Assembly (NCBI GenBank): GCA_030605795.1
Contig: JAUWHR010000052.1
Coordinates: forward strand, 1-56,262
Source of the DNA: Anaerolineae bacterium
GTDB lineage: Bacteria; Chloroflexota; Anaerolineae; Anaerolineales; E44-bin32
Length of the DNA: 56,262 nt
Direction of reading: 5' to 3'
Below are positions 32,055-40,524 of the stretch, in pieces. The position numbers were made by a program, and so were the translations under genes. Every line of letters begins with the position of its first letter. Position 1 is the stretch's first letter. The notes under the pieces were generated by a model, which saw only the letters and a list, made by a program, of their open reading frames with translations, searched no databases and was not told where the DNA came from.

Positions 32055-34321
32055 GACGACCCGCTATTATGATTTTTCTCAGCTTTGTGGTGGGCGCTTG
32101 TTCGTTCTTTGGCTCTGTTTCACCCACTCTGGAGACGACCCCTACACTGCCTGACCCGGTGTTGACGACCATCCCGGCGCCCAATCCGGATGATACAGCC
32201 CGACTTTTCCTAGACGCTTGGAAGGCTGGGGATTACCCTGCCATGTATGCCTTGCTTAGCCCACTGACCCAGGATGGACTGAGCCAGGAGATGTTCACTG
32301 CCCGTTATGATGAAATTAGGCGCTCTATCGCGCTGAACGACATCGATTACCAGATTATCTCATCACTGGTGATCAGCCCTCAGGAAGCCGAAGTCCGCTT
32401 CCGAGCAACTCTGCACAGCGCAGTGATTGGTGATATCACCGGTGAAAATCGGATGGACCTCAAGCGGGAGGAAGCTGGATGGACGGTAGCGTGGACGGAT
32501 GCCACGATCCTGCCTGATTTAGCCGACGGTAATGGCTTACGTCTTTATCAATATGCGCCGACGCGGGCGAACATCTACGATCGTAACGGCTTGGCGTTGG
32601 CAGCTCAAACCAACGCTGTGGCGCTGGCTATTGTTCCCAACCGGATTGGCGAAGAAGGTGCAGAGGAAGTCATGCTCAACACGCTGCGCCGGTTGCTCGA
32701 CGTAGCCTCGAATGACGACATCCGTTTCTTGTATGAGCCTTTCCGTGAGACGGACTTCTACATCCCCCTGGGCGAGGTGGCGTACGAGGACTTCCGGCTC
32801 GTCGAAGATGTACTCGGCTCCGTCGGTGGGGTACAGTGGCAGATGTATTCCACTCGTTATTATCCAGGTGGGGGCCTTACCCCGTATAGTGGGGGCTATG
32901 CACCTCACGCTGTTGGATATGTAAGCCAGGTCCGTGAGGAATTTTTGGAGGATTACCTGGAACGTGGTTATCTGCGAGATGAATATGTCGGTCAAATCGG
33001 ACTCGAATTTGCCTATGAGACTGAGCTCCGGGGGAGACCAGGGGGTACACTCTACCTTACCGATTCCAACGGGCAGGATATCAGGCAATTGACTACCAAG
33101 GACTCGGAGCCGCCCTATGCCATCTACACCACACTCGACCGGGAGCTTCAGAACCATGTCCAGCAATCGATCGAGAATTTCGCCGGGGCGGTTGTTGTCC
33201 TCGAGCGCGATACCGGCGCCATTCTAGCGATAGCTTCCTCGCCTGGATTCGATCCCAACTTATTCGATACCGACAACCCCAATTTTAGCTACGGTCTGAG
33301 TGAATTGTCTGAGAATCCCCACCAAGCGTTGCTCAATCGAGCCACGCTCGGTCTCTATCCTGCGGGTTCGATCTTCAAAATCATCACCATGGCGGCGGCG
33401 CTCGAATCGGGTCACTACGAGCCGGACACCGTCTACAACTGTGGTTTGGAGTTCCGGGAGCTGCCTGGCTGGGTAGGGTACGACTGGCGATATGAGAAGG
33501 AGAGGCCCGCCGCGGGTGAGATCACCTTGATCCAAGGCTTGGAGAAATCGTGTAACCCCTATTTTTGGCATATAGGTCTTGACCTGTACAACGAGGGTCT
33601 AACGACAGCACTACCGGATATGGCTAAGGCGTTTGGACTAGGCCAGTTGACGGCGATCGAGATCGACGAGGCCCCCGGTCTGGTCCCAGATGCAGAGTGG
33701 AAATTGGATCAAATCGGTGAGGAATGGGCAGCCAGGGATGCAGTGCAATTAGCAATCGGCCAGAGCTACCTGCAGGTAACGCCGCTACAGGTGGCGCGCT
33801 TCGTCGCCGCGGTAGGCAACGGTGGTACGCTCTACCGCCCTCAGATTGTTCGTAGGGTCCAAAACGCAGAGGGCGAAGTGCTGCATGAGTTTCAGCCAGA
33901 GATTCAGGGCCAGCTCCCGGTGAGTTCTGATAATCTTGAAGCCATCCATCAAGCCATGGTGAATGTAGTCCGTGATCTCAATGCGACGGCCTATCGTCGC
34001 TTCTTGGGTCTCAACATCAACCTCGCTGGTAAAACCGGGACCGCATCCACCGGTGACTTCAGCGATCCGCATGCCTGGTTTGTGGGCTATACCTTCGAAG
34101 AACGCGACGACAAGCCAGACATTGTAGTTGTCGTACTGGTGGAGTACCAAGGTGAAGGCTCAGAGTGGGCAGCGCCGGTTTTCCGCCGCATTATTGAAGC
34201 TTATTTTAAGGGCCGTCCCCAGTCCCTCTACCCGTGGGAGTCCCGCATTCGTGTCCTTAAAACGCCGACCCCCACGCCGGGTCCTGAAGAGCCTGAGGTA
34301 GAAGGTACGCCTTCCCCATAG
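32051..34321 (+). CDS. class B penicillin-binding protein (MecA-like), predicted lipoprotein
   Basis: A 756-residue transpeptidase starting at GTG 32051, overlapping the maf stop. The N terminus has a lipobox (FVVGACS), so it is probably a lipoprotein rather than a type II membrane protein. Residues about 45-155 are an NTF2-like MecA_N domain (DDTARLFLDAWKAGDYPAMYALL), followed by the PBP dimerisation region (TRANIYDRNGLALA) and the transpeptidase domain with Ser440-Ile-Phe-Lys443, Ser500-Cys-Asn502 and Lys661-Thr-Gly-Thr. All three active-site motifs are intact. It crosslinks peptidoglycan during cell growth. A Pro/Thr-rich tail ends the protein. Confidence 0.9.
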   Translation: MRRPAIMIFLSFVVGACSFFGSVSPTLETTPTLPDPVLTTIPAPNPDDTARLFLDAWKAGDYPAMYALLSPLTQDGLSQEMFTARYDEIRRSIALNDIDYQIISSLVISPQEAEVRFRATLHSAVIGDITGENRMDLKREEAGWTVAWTDATILPDLADGNGLRLYQYAPTRANIYDRNGLALAAQTNAVALAIVPNRIGEEGAEEVMLNTLRRLLDVASNDDIRFLYEPFRETDFYIPLGEVAYEDFRLVEDVLGSVGGVQWQMYSTRYYPGGGLTPYSGGYAPHAVGYVSQVREEFLEDYLERGYLRDEYVGQIGLEFAYETELRGRPGGTLYLTDSNGQDIRQLTTKDSEPPYAIYTTLDRELQNHVQQSIENFAGAVVVLERDTGAILAIASSPGFDPNLFDTDNPNFSYGLSELSENPHQALLNRATLGLYPAGSIFKIITMAAALESGHYEPDTVYNCGLEFRELPGWVGYDWRYEKERPAAGEITLIQGLEKSCNPYFWHIGLDLYNEGLTTALPDMAKAFGLGQLTAIEIDEAPGLVPDAEWKLDQIGEEWAARDAVQLAIGQSYLQVTPLQVARFVAAVGNGGTLYRPQIVRRVQNAEGEVLHEFQPEIQGQLPVSSDNLEAIHQAMVNVVRDLNATAYRRFLGLNINLAGKTGTASTGDFSDPHAWFVGYTFEERDDKPDIVVVVLVEYQGEGSEWAAPVFRRIIEAYFKGRPQSLYPWESRIRVLKTPTPTPGPEEPEVEGTPSP

Positions 34322-34324
34322 GAA

Positions 34325-35239
34325 ATGACTGATACCGCGTTATATTCTGGCATGATCGTCCGAGCCCAATCCGGCTTCTTTGGCGTGGAGACGGGTGAAG
34401 GCTTGGTGGTGGCTCAACTACGTGGTCGACACACCCGTGGTCGACAAGAGACGGATGCGGCTGCTGTAGGTGACCTGGTAAAGGTTCGACTGCTTGAGGA
34501 TGGTACCGGAGTGATCGAGGAGATTGAACCGCGCAGTCGGGTTCTATCACGACGGGCGCCCGGCCGACGCGAAGTCGAGCAGGTGATCGTGGCCAACCCC
34601 GACCAGGCGGTCTTTGTCTTTGCCTGTGCCGACCCGGCCCCCAACTTTCGTATGTTGGATCGTCTGCTGGTGGTTGCCGAGCGAGAGGGTATCCCAACCT
34701 TGATCTGCGCCAATAAAATTGACCTGGTGGTTCCTCGCAGCGCAAAGAGGGAGTTTGGCGAGTATGATCGATTAGGGTACCGGGTGATCTATACTTCAGC
34801 GTTGAAGGGTAAGGGTGTGCGCACCCTGATTAAACTGCTGAAGAACAAGCTGTCGGTACTCGCCGGCCCTTCCGGAGCCGGTAAGTCCAGCCTGCTGAAC
34901 GCCATCCAGCCAGGGCTAGGATTACGGACCAAGGAAGTGAGTCGGGGGACACGGAAGGGACAGCATGTCACAGTGGTGCCTGAACTCTTACCACTGGATG
35001 TCGGCGGTTTCGTCGCTGACACACCCGGTCTCAAGGCTTTCGCACTTTGGGATATCGAGCCTGATGAATTGGATGCCTATTTTCCAGAGATGCGGACCCT
35101 GGTGTCGGAATGTGAATTCAGCGATTGTACTCATCTACACGAACCGGGTTGTGCTGTGATTGCGGCAGTTGAGAGGGGGCAGATCAGTCCGGAACGATAC
35201 GACTCATACCACCGGATGCGACTGGGTGAAGCCGATTGA
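34325..35239 (+). CDS. rsgA: ribosome small subunit-dependent GTPase A
   Basis: A 304-residue circularly permuted GTPase. An OB-fold N domain (GLVVAQLRGRHTR, DLVKVR) precedes G motifs in the permuted order: G4 CANKIDLV, G5 YTSALKG, G1 GPSGAGKSSLLN, G2 region, G3 VADTPGLKAF. The C terminus carries the zinc knuckle CEFSDCTHLHEPGC. RsgA helps final maturation of the 30S subunit. The start lies 3 bases after the PBP stop, so the three genes maf-PBP-rsgA form one operon. Length and motif set are normal. Confidence 0.95.
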   Translation: MTDTALYSGMIVRAQSGFFGVETGEGLVVAQLRGRHTRGRQETDAAAVGDLVKVRLLEDGTGVIEEIEPRSRVLSRRAPGRREVEQVIVANPDQAVFVFACADPAPNFRMLDRLLVVAEREGIPTLICANKIDLVVPRSAKREFGEYDRLGYRVIYTSALKGKGVRTLIKLLKNKLSVLAGPSGAGKSSLLNAIQPGLGLRTKEVSRGTRKGQHVTVVPELLPLDVGGFVADTPGLKAFALWDIEPDELDAYFPEMRTLVSECEFSDCTHLHEPGCAVIAAVERGQISPERYDSYHRMRLGEAD

Positions 35240-35260
35240 CCTGTAGCTCCAATCGTGTAG

Positions 35261-35284
35261 GGGCTGTCCCAAAAGAGGCAGCCC
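35261..35284 (+). terminator. terminator-like hairpin after rsgA
   Basis: GGGCTG/CAGCCC stem (35261-35266, 35279-35284) 22 bp after the rsgA stop; no clean T run follows. Confidence 0.5.
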
Positions 35285-35329
35285 AGAGATAGATTGCTTT
35301 AGTAATGATAAATAGTTATTAATGAACAG

Positions 35330-35617
35330 GTGGTAAAAGAAGAGAAACATCGAATTAATCCCATAACTCGTATTTATGCAAGAGAGCTACGACGTGGTCA
35401 GACACTGATCGAAGAGAGACTCTGGCGAGAACATCGATCGCGCCAACTTGCTGGAATGAAATTCCGACGCCAAACTCCAATTGGCAACTTTACTGTGGAT
35501 TTCTATTGTGTTGATAAGAGGCTACTCCAACCCTCACCCCAACCCCGCTCCCTAAATGGGAGAGGGGGGATACCGTTCCCTCTCCCCCCTGGGGAGAGGG
35601 ATAGGGTGAGGGGGTAA
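35330..35617 (+). pseudogene. truncated DUF559 endonuclease-like gene
   Basis: The first 65 codons read NPITRIYARELRRGQTLIEERLWREHRSRQLAGMKFRRQTPIGNFTVDFYCVDKRL, the N-terminal half of the DUF559 family (Vsr/restriction endonuclease-like fold). At about 35523 the frame enters a palindromic CCCTCACCCC repeat and the remaining conserved half (normally an E-x-DG motif onwards) is missing. The reading frame runs through the repeat by chance and stops at 35617. It is most likely a dead gene truncated at the repeat. Confidence 0.8.
35530..35613. repeat. CCCTCACCCC palindromic repeat
   Basis: CCCTCACCCC...CTCCC-GGGAG...CCCTCTCCCC-GGGGAGAGGG...GGGTGAGGG forms a long imperfect cruciform. Another CCCTCACCC arm occurs at about 35639. 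It interrupts the DUF559-like gene. Confidence 0.75.
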
Positions 35618-35651
35618 TCTTCTGCTAAGCTACTCTGACCCTCACCCAAAA

Positions 35652-35766
35652 GGCTGCCTAAACCTTCCCTTTAGACAGCCACCCCATATATTCCCAGCCA
35701 GGTTCGGCATATCGTACCCCTACGCACAAGGATATGGCAAATAGAAAAGGCGCCGGTGAGGGCGCC
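35652..35766 (-). terminator. two tandem terminators downstream of coaE
   Basis: On the minus strand: GGCGCC/GGCGCC (35749-35766) followed by TTTTCTATTT, then GGCTGTCTAAA/TTTAGGCAGCC (35652-35680) followed by TTTT. The first lies 33 bp after the coaE stop. Confidence 0.75.
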
Positions 35767-35798
35767 CTTGTTTATGATGAGGCGTTCTCTCGCGGTTG

Positions 35799-36932
35799 TC
35801 ATAGTGGCCGTAGGATTCGGTCCGCCCGCAAGCGTTTGAACCAGAGCGAGGCGCCGCGAGGCATCGACTCGATTGCGGCTTCCTGCCAGGCCCGCACGCC
35901 TAACCCCTGAATGGTTTGCGGGCGGTAGCCGACATCGCGCCAAGAGAGGCTATGTTGGGCTAGGTAGGGTGGAAGGAAGAGCAACGAGGCCTCGCTCTGT
36001 AACTCAATAGAGGCGGTCTCTACGGCATCCATCAAGGCAGGAATCGCCTGGTCAAAGGGCAACTCTTGTTCGAAATAGAGTTCATCGATTCGGGTGACCA
36101 GGTTTTCGACCTGCAATCCGGCTGTTCCAGCTAAGTGACCGTCACGCTCGATTAGCAAATAAGCCTTCTCGCCGAAGACAGCCATCACATCCTGGCGGGT
36201 CATCCGCCGTTTACCGCGTGTAATGCGGGTGATGAATTTGCCGATTTGCTCGGCGTCCCGAGGGGTGCCGCGACGCACGCTGAGTTGGCCAGGAAGTACG
36301 GCGGCTGGCGCGGGCAGGAGGGGCTCCTCGGGCTTGGGCAACTTGGCCCAAGCATCTTGTACTTGCTCCCAGGTGTTCTCGAATGATCCGTCGTTGTGTA
36401 TGATGACTTTAGCAGCTCGAAGCTTGAGCGCCTGAGGAGGCTGGGACGTGATGCGCTGTCGAGCGGCAGCTTCCGGCATATTGCGTTTATGCATCAGTCG
36501 AGAGATTTGTAGCTCGTTAGGAGCGTCGACGACCCAGATAGTGTCGCAGCCGGCAGCGAGATCGGTTTCGAGTAGTTTAATAGCTTCTACCGCGACTAGG
36601 CTTTGAGGTGCCCGTCGAATGAGCAGATCTATGGCGTGGGTTACTAGTGGGTAAATGATGGTTTCTAGACGCTCCAATGCTTGGGGATCGGAGAACACAA
36701 TCTTCGCCAAACGAGTGCGGTCAACCTGCCCCTGGTCATCAAGGATCCACTCTCCGAAGGTTTTGACCACCAGGGTGTAACCAGGCGCGCCCTTAGCCAT
36801 TGCCCGATGCGCTAGGGCATCTGCGTCAATACCATATGCTCCCAGGTGCTCCAACATCTTACGCACCACGCTTTTCCCGGTGGCGATGTTGCCCGTCAAC
36901 CCGATGACATATTTCCCTGGCCAGCGGCTCAA
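35799..36932 (-). CDS. coaE: dephospho-CoA kinase fused to an acetyltransferase-like domain
   Basis: A 377-residue two-domain protein; TTG start at 36932 behind AAGGAG. Residues 1-200 are dephospho-CoA kinase, the last step of CoA synthesis: P-loop GLTGNIATGKSVV, GIDADALAHRAM, the lid region RLMHKRNMPEAAARQRITSQ and VIIHNDGSFENTWEQV. After a Pro/Ala linker, residues 215-375 resemble a GNAT fold (VRRGTPRDAEQIGKFI, YLLIERDGHLAGTAGLQVEN). CoaE is usually about 200 residues, so the fusion is notable. The kinase acts on dephospho-CoA; the second domain might use or sense CoA or acetyl-CoA. Confidence 0.88.
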   Translation of the reverse strand: MSRWPGKYVIGLTGNIATGKSVVRKMLEHLGAYGIDADALAHRAMAKGAPGYTLVVKTFGEWILDDQGQVDRTRLAKIVFSDPQALERLETIIYPLVTHAIDLLIRRAPQSLVAVEAIKLLETDLAAGCDTIWVVDAPNELQISRLMHKRNMPEAAARQRITSQPPQALKLRAAKVIIHNDGSFENTWEQVQDAWAKLPKPEEPLLPAPAAVLPGQLSVRRGTPRDAEQIGKFITRITRGKRRMTRQDVMAVFGEKAYLLIERDGHLAGTAGLQVENLVTRIDELYFEQELPFDQAIPALMDAVETASIELQSEASLLFLPPYLAQHSLSWRDVGYRPQTIQGLGVRAWQEAAIESMPRGASLWFKRLRADRILRPL

Positions 36933-37002
36933 AGGTTCGTCTCCTTGTCCGATAATGCGATTTTGATTTTAACCTTATGCCTGTATGATGTCAAAGGTGA
37001 CC

Positions 37003-39138
37003 TCAGCGCCGTGGCTGAACGTGGTACACCTGTTCGCCGACGGCTAGGAATAGATCGTTTGGAGGTCCAAGGGTTAAAGCGCTAATTTCTCCCTCAAACG
37101 GTTGCATGGCCATGTATTGACCCTGGTAAACTAGGCGCATGCTGTAGTGAAAGACGCTATTGCTGAACGTATCTAAGAAGAAGAGGGATGGCTCGGGGGG
37201 CGCAGAATATGCCATCTCCACCGGAACAGCGCTTGGGATGTGGGTTGTCGCCTCATATCCAGGACGGTCGTCTTGAAAGCGAAGGTCATCGTCACACTCC
37301 ACCCGGATACGACGGCTGTCCCCTGAGGCGGGTTCATACTTGCGGCGACAGCGATCGAGCCGACCATCGGCATACAGGATGAACAACTCATCCTGGGCCA
37401 TCGCCAGGTCGATGGCGCCACTCAACTTGCGCACATCTTCGACAAAGAACAAGCTGGGGTTGCCGCTGAATAAGCCGCCGGTGGCGTCGTAGATATAGAC
37501 GGCATTGGTCTCTGTATCCATCACATATAGATTTTCGCCGAAGACATCGATGGCTTGGATGCGCCCCCACCCTATGTCAGGTGGAGTGAGTTGAGCTTGG
37601 GCTGGTTGGCGATCAGGGGCGCAGTATAACAGGGTGCCATCTTGGTCGACGGCAACCATTCCCTCCACTCCGAGGGCTCCAGGCTGTGCTTGGATTACGA
37701 TGTCCACCGGTATACCCATATCGGGAAAGCTATCCGGTCCGGTCAGGCATTCAAACGTTTTATCAATTTCATATCCCCGCTCCGGGGTGCCCCACGCGCG
37801 CCTCACGATCTGGTGAGCTGCATCCAGAACGTAGAGGTCTGTCGCTGAAGCGGCCAGCGCGGTAATGTGTGCTTCAGGTCCGAATCCGCCGCTGACCACG
37901 GAGCGGAAATCGAGGCGGATGATCAAATCGAGAGCGTCAAGGGCATCCTGAGCTAGCTGGCGCAGATCATCAGCCTCTTGGTTGTGACCATATGTTCCAG
38001 CCAGATCGAGTAAGTGGAGAGCCGTGTCCCAGTCACTTCGGGCCTCCTCCGGAATTGATTTCATCTGGGCTACTTGTACCGCGGCTGAAGCTTGATCCAG
38101 GTATGCCTGGAATTGCTCACGTTTTCCCCGACCGAAGTAGACAACCGCGGCGATGGTGACCACCAACAGAGGTACAGCCACGGCGGTGGTAGCCAGTAGT
38201 CCCGGGGAAGAGGTCCTGGCCAATGAGGGTTCAGCCAATCCGGGCGCCATGCGCGTGATCATGCGTGATACGGCGTGGGTGGCTGAGGCGAACCATGTTC
38301 TGATTGTGTGCTTGACGGTGTTCAACAACTCGCTAGTGGAGGTAAGTGCACGCTGGGCGACATCACCAGACGGTCTGCGCCGTGCCCGGCTGGCGATCTG
38401 CGCGGTGCGGCGGGTTTCGGTCGGTGATGGACGACGTGCAGCAGGCGCCTCCAACGGCGTCGTTGCTTCACCGTAGGGTACTATGCGCACCAGTAATCCG
38501 GTTAAATCATGGCTGCTAGCAGCTCCTAAGCGGTCCACCGCCTGTACCGGATCGAGAGAGGAAAGCCCTGAGAGGGTCGCGTCTGACCAGACAGGGGGTG
38601 GGGAGGTGGTCAGGATCAGTAAATCGCCCGGTTTTACTTCGAGATGATGGTAACGAATGTGGGGAGTGAGAGAGAGACCTAGAGGGCGTTTGGCAGACTC
38701 TTCGGAAGTCAGGCGTGTAACTTGACCGGGTCGTACGACGATGGCCTGTCCGATGCCGCATTGCGCCAGATATAGATTGCCCTCTCGGAGCACGCCGGTC
38801 ATCATGTGACCTTGAAGGTGCATGTCCTCGTCTTCGCCCTTGTTGGTGTCAACTACGTGATCGTTGAATGCTGCTGCGGCTTCTCGCAGGGCATAGGTGA
38901 CCGAGCCGGGTGTGCCATAGTAGGCCTGGGTAACAAGCCGCGCTAGGTGGTCTAGTAATCCTGGAGGGGTCGCCTGTTGGGGAACTAGGCAGAGGTTGAC
39001 AAAGAGCATTTCACTGCGACGCCCCCTGGCTGCGCGGCGGGGAGCAGTCTGGGCAAGCGTGCCAGGTGGAGGGGTGATACGCGCTCCTCCGCCAGCGACA
39101 TGTATTAAAGCGACATCGGCCTCAAGAGTGTGTACCAT
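37003..39138 (-). CDS. PP2C-like pseudophosphatase with membrane helix and beta-propeller
   Basis: A 711-residue protein. Residues 1-220 resemble the PP2C fold (MMTGVLREGNLYLAQCGIGQAIVVRPGQVTRLT, LEVKPGDLLILTTS), but the metal-binding positions are lost: GDSR reads GIGQ and SDGL reads SPPP, so it should be inactive. A basic linker and one membrane helix near residue 330 (LLATTAVAVPLLVVTIAAVVYFG) follow, then a coiled-coil stretch and a C-terminal region of repeated strands (ALAASATDLYVLDAAHQIVRR, MVAVDQDGTLLYCAP) typical of beta-propellers. It may sense phospho-signals inside and bind something outside. A leaderless promoter precedes it. Confidence 0.7.
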   Translation of the reverse strand: MVHTLEADVALIHVAGGGARITPPPGTLAQTAPRRAARGRRSEMLFVNLCLVPQQATPPGLLDHLARLVTQAYYGTPGSVTYALREAAAAFNDHVVDTNKGEDEDMHLQGHMMTGVLREGNLYLAQCGIGQAIVVRPGQVTRLTSEESAKRPLGLSLTPHIRYHHLEVKPGDLLILTTSPPPVWSDATLSGLSSLDPVQAVDRLGAASSHDLTGLLVRIVPYGEATTPLEAPAARRPSPTETRRTAQIASRARRRPSGDVAQRALTSTSELLNTVKHTIRTWFASATHAVSRMITRMAPGLAEPSLARTSSPGLLATTAVAVPLLVVTIAAVVYFGRGKREQFQAYLDQASAAVQVAQMKSIPEEARSDWDTALHLLDLAGTYGHNQEADDLRQLAQDALDALDLIIRLDFRSVVSGGFGPEAHITALAASATDLYVLDAAHQIVRRAWGTPERGYEIDKTFECLTGPDSFPDMGIPVDIVIQAQPGALGVEGMVAVDQDGTLLYCAPDRQPAQAQLTPPDIGWGRIQAIDVFGENLYVMDTETNAVYIYDATGGLFSGNPSLFFVEDVRKLSGAIDLAMAQDELFILYADGRLDRCRRKYEPASGDSRRIRVECDDDLRFQDDRPGYEATTHIPSAVPVEMAYSAPPEPSLFFLDTFSNSVFHYSMRLVYQGQYMAMQPFEGEISALTLGPPNDLFLAVGEQVYHVQPRR

Positions 39139-39145
39139 AATGTGT

Positions 39146-39174
39146 ATTGTACAGAAATGTTAAATCGGCTGCAA
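39146..39174 (-). promoter_or_regulatory. leaderless promoter of the pseudophosphatase gene
   Basis: On the minus strand TTGCAG (39169-39174), 17 bp, TACAAT (39146-39151). Transcription should start within a base or two of the ATG at 39138. Confidence 0.6.
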
Positions 39175-39239
39175 TGGAGGATGCAAGAAGCTTGCCTAGG
39201 CTGGTAGAATAGTTGATATACACGAATATTGGATGTGCA

Positions 39240-40262
39240 ATGAAAATAACATTCGCCCGGGACACAGTCGAATTTAATGTGTTATCTGATGAGTGGAACG
39301 ACCTCCTTGATCGGGCAGCGACTGATGTCCCCTTCCTGAAGCACGAATACTTAAGCAGTTGGTGGTCCACACTGGGGGGCGGGGAGTGGCATGCCGGTGA
39401 GTTGTGGATCGGGATTGGGCGGGATGATCGCCGGGCGTTGCTCGGCTTGGCCCCCCTCTTCCTGACTCAAACGAAGGAGGGGAAAGCGGGTTTGATGTTT
39501 GTGGGAAGTGTTGAAATTTCTGACTACCTCGATCTGATCGTGTCGTCGGAGAACGTCGAGCCCTTCGTCGAAGGGCTAATGGCCGCCCTTGAGGCGGAGG
39601 GTCCTGAGGACTGGCAGGTGCTCGACTTATACAACATCCCAGAAGGATCGCCGAGTTTGCCGGCGTTGGAGGGTTCAGCCAATCGACGGGGGTGGGATAT
39701 CAAGCGGGAGCGATTGCAGCCTTGCCCGGTGATTGTGTTCGATGGAACCTGGGAGGACTATCTAGCCAAGCTGGTTAAAAAGCAACGGCATGAACTGCGG
39801 CGAAAGATGCGTCGGGCTGCTCAATATCCAGGGGGCGTCAAATGGAGAATCGTCGGACCAGAGGAGGATGTTGAGACAGCGACGGAGGCTTTCATGAAAC
39901 TGATGGCTACAGATCCTCGGAAATTTGAGTTCTTGACCCCGAAAATGTGCTCGCAGTTTCGACGCTTGATACAGGCGGCGCATGAGAATGGCTGGCTTCA
40001 CATCTCCTTTCTTGAAGTAGGTGGTAAGCAGGCGGCCGCTTATCTAAGCTTCGATTATGGTGGACGGTTATGGTTGTATAACTCTGGCATAAATCCGGCT
40101 TACCAATCCCTCTCACCGGGCTTGGTTTTACTGAGCCACCAGATTCAATGGGCGATTAAACAAGGTCGGCGGGAGTTTGATTTTCTTCGAGGTGACGAGG
40201 TGTACAAATACCGGATGGGGGGTGTCGACCGATATATAACCCGGTTAACGATCACCCGGTAA
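39240..40262 (+). CDS. GNAT/FemAB-like (CelD-type) N-acyltransferase
   Basis: A 340-residue protein; ATG 39240 is used because it gives the normal family N terminus, MKITFARDTVEFNVLSDEWNDLL. The BioF2-like acetyltransferase_6 domain is seen in the second half: YLAKLVKKQRHELRRKMRRAA, GWLHISFLEVGGKQAAAYLSF, LWLYNSGINPAYQSLSPGLVLLSHQIQWAIKQGRREFDFLRGDEVYKYRMG. Such proteins occur in cell-envelope and polysaccharide pathways and transfer acyl or aminoacyl groups; the substrate is unknown. It is divergent from the pseudophosphatase gene and sits alone. Confidence 0.82.
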   Translation: MKITFARDTVEFNVLSDEWNDLLDRAATDVPFLKHEYLSSWWSTLGGGEWHAGELWIGIGRDDRRALLGLAPLFLTQTKEGKAGLMFVGSVEISDYLDLIVSSENVEPFVEGLMAALEAEGPEDWQVLDLYNIPEGSPSLPALEGSANRRGWDIKRERLQPCPVIVFDGTWEDYLAKLVKKQRHELRRKMRRAAQYPGGVKWRIVGPEEDVETATEAFMKLMATDPRKFEFLTPKMCSQFRRLIQAAHENGWLHISFLEVGGKQAAAYLSFDYGGRLWLYNSGINPAYQSLSPGLVLLSHQIQWAIKQGRREFDFLRGDEVYKYRMGGVDRYITRLTITR

Positions 40263-40524
40263 GAGCAGCTATTTTGTAATTTGACTCCCGCATGAGCCTT
40301 TGGCTGATCCTGACCGGGATGTGAGGGGTATGTTGAGTGTACCGGTCTTCCTAAGTTTTACCGGTTCAGGCCTAGCGTATGAGCTCTACTCCGATGCGCT
40401 CTAAGGCTCGGAGGCAATTTTTATAAGCCGGCTCTAAAGTATCTAAAGGAAGCTGTTACCCTCCCAGTTTGTTAGTGGTAGGCTTGGTTTTAAATAACGC
40501 CGGCGGGGTTGAGCTGGCAATAAC

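Noticed and set aside
32537..33166. Antisense open frame of 209 codons
   Set aside because: Shadow of the penicillin-binding protein gene, whose motifs are unambiguous.
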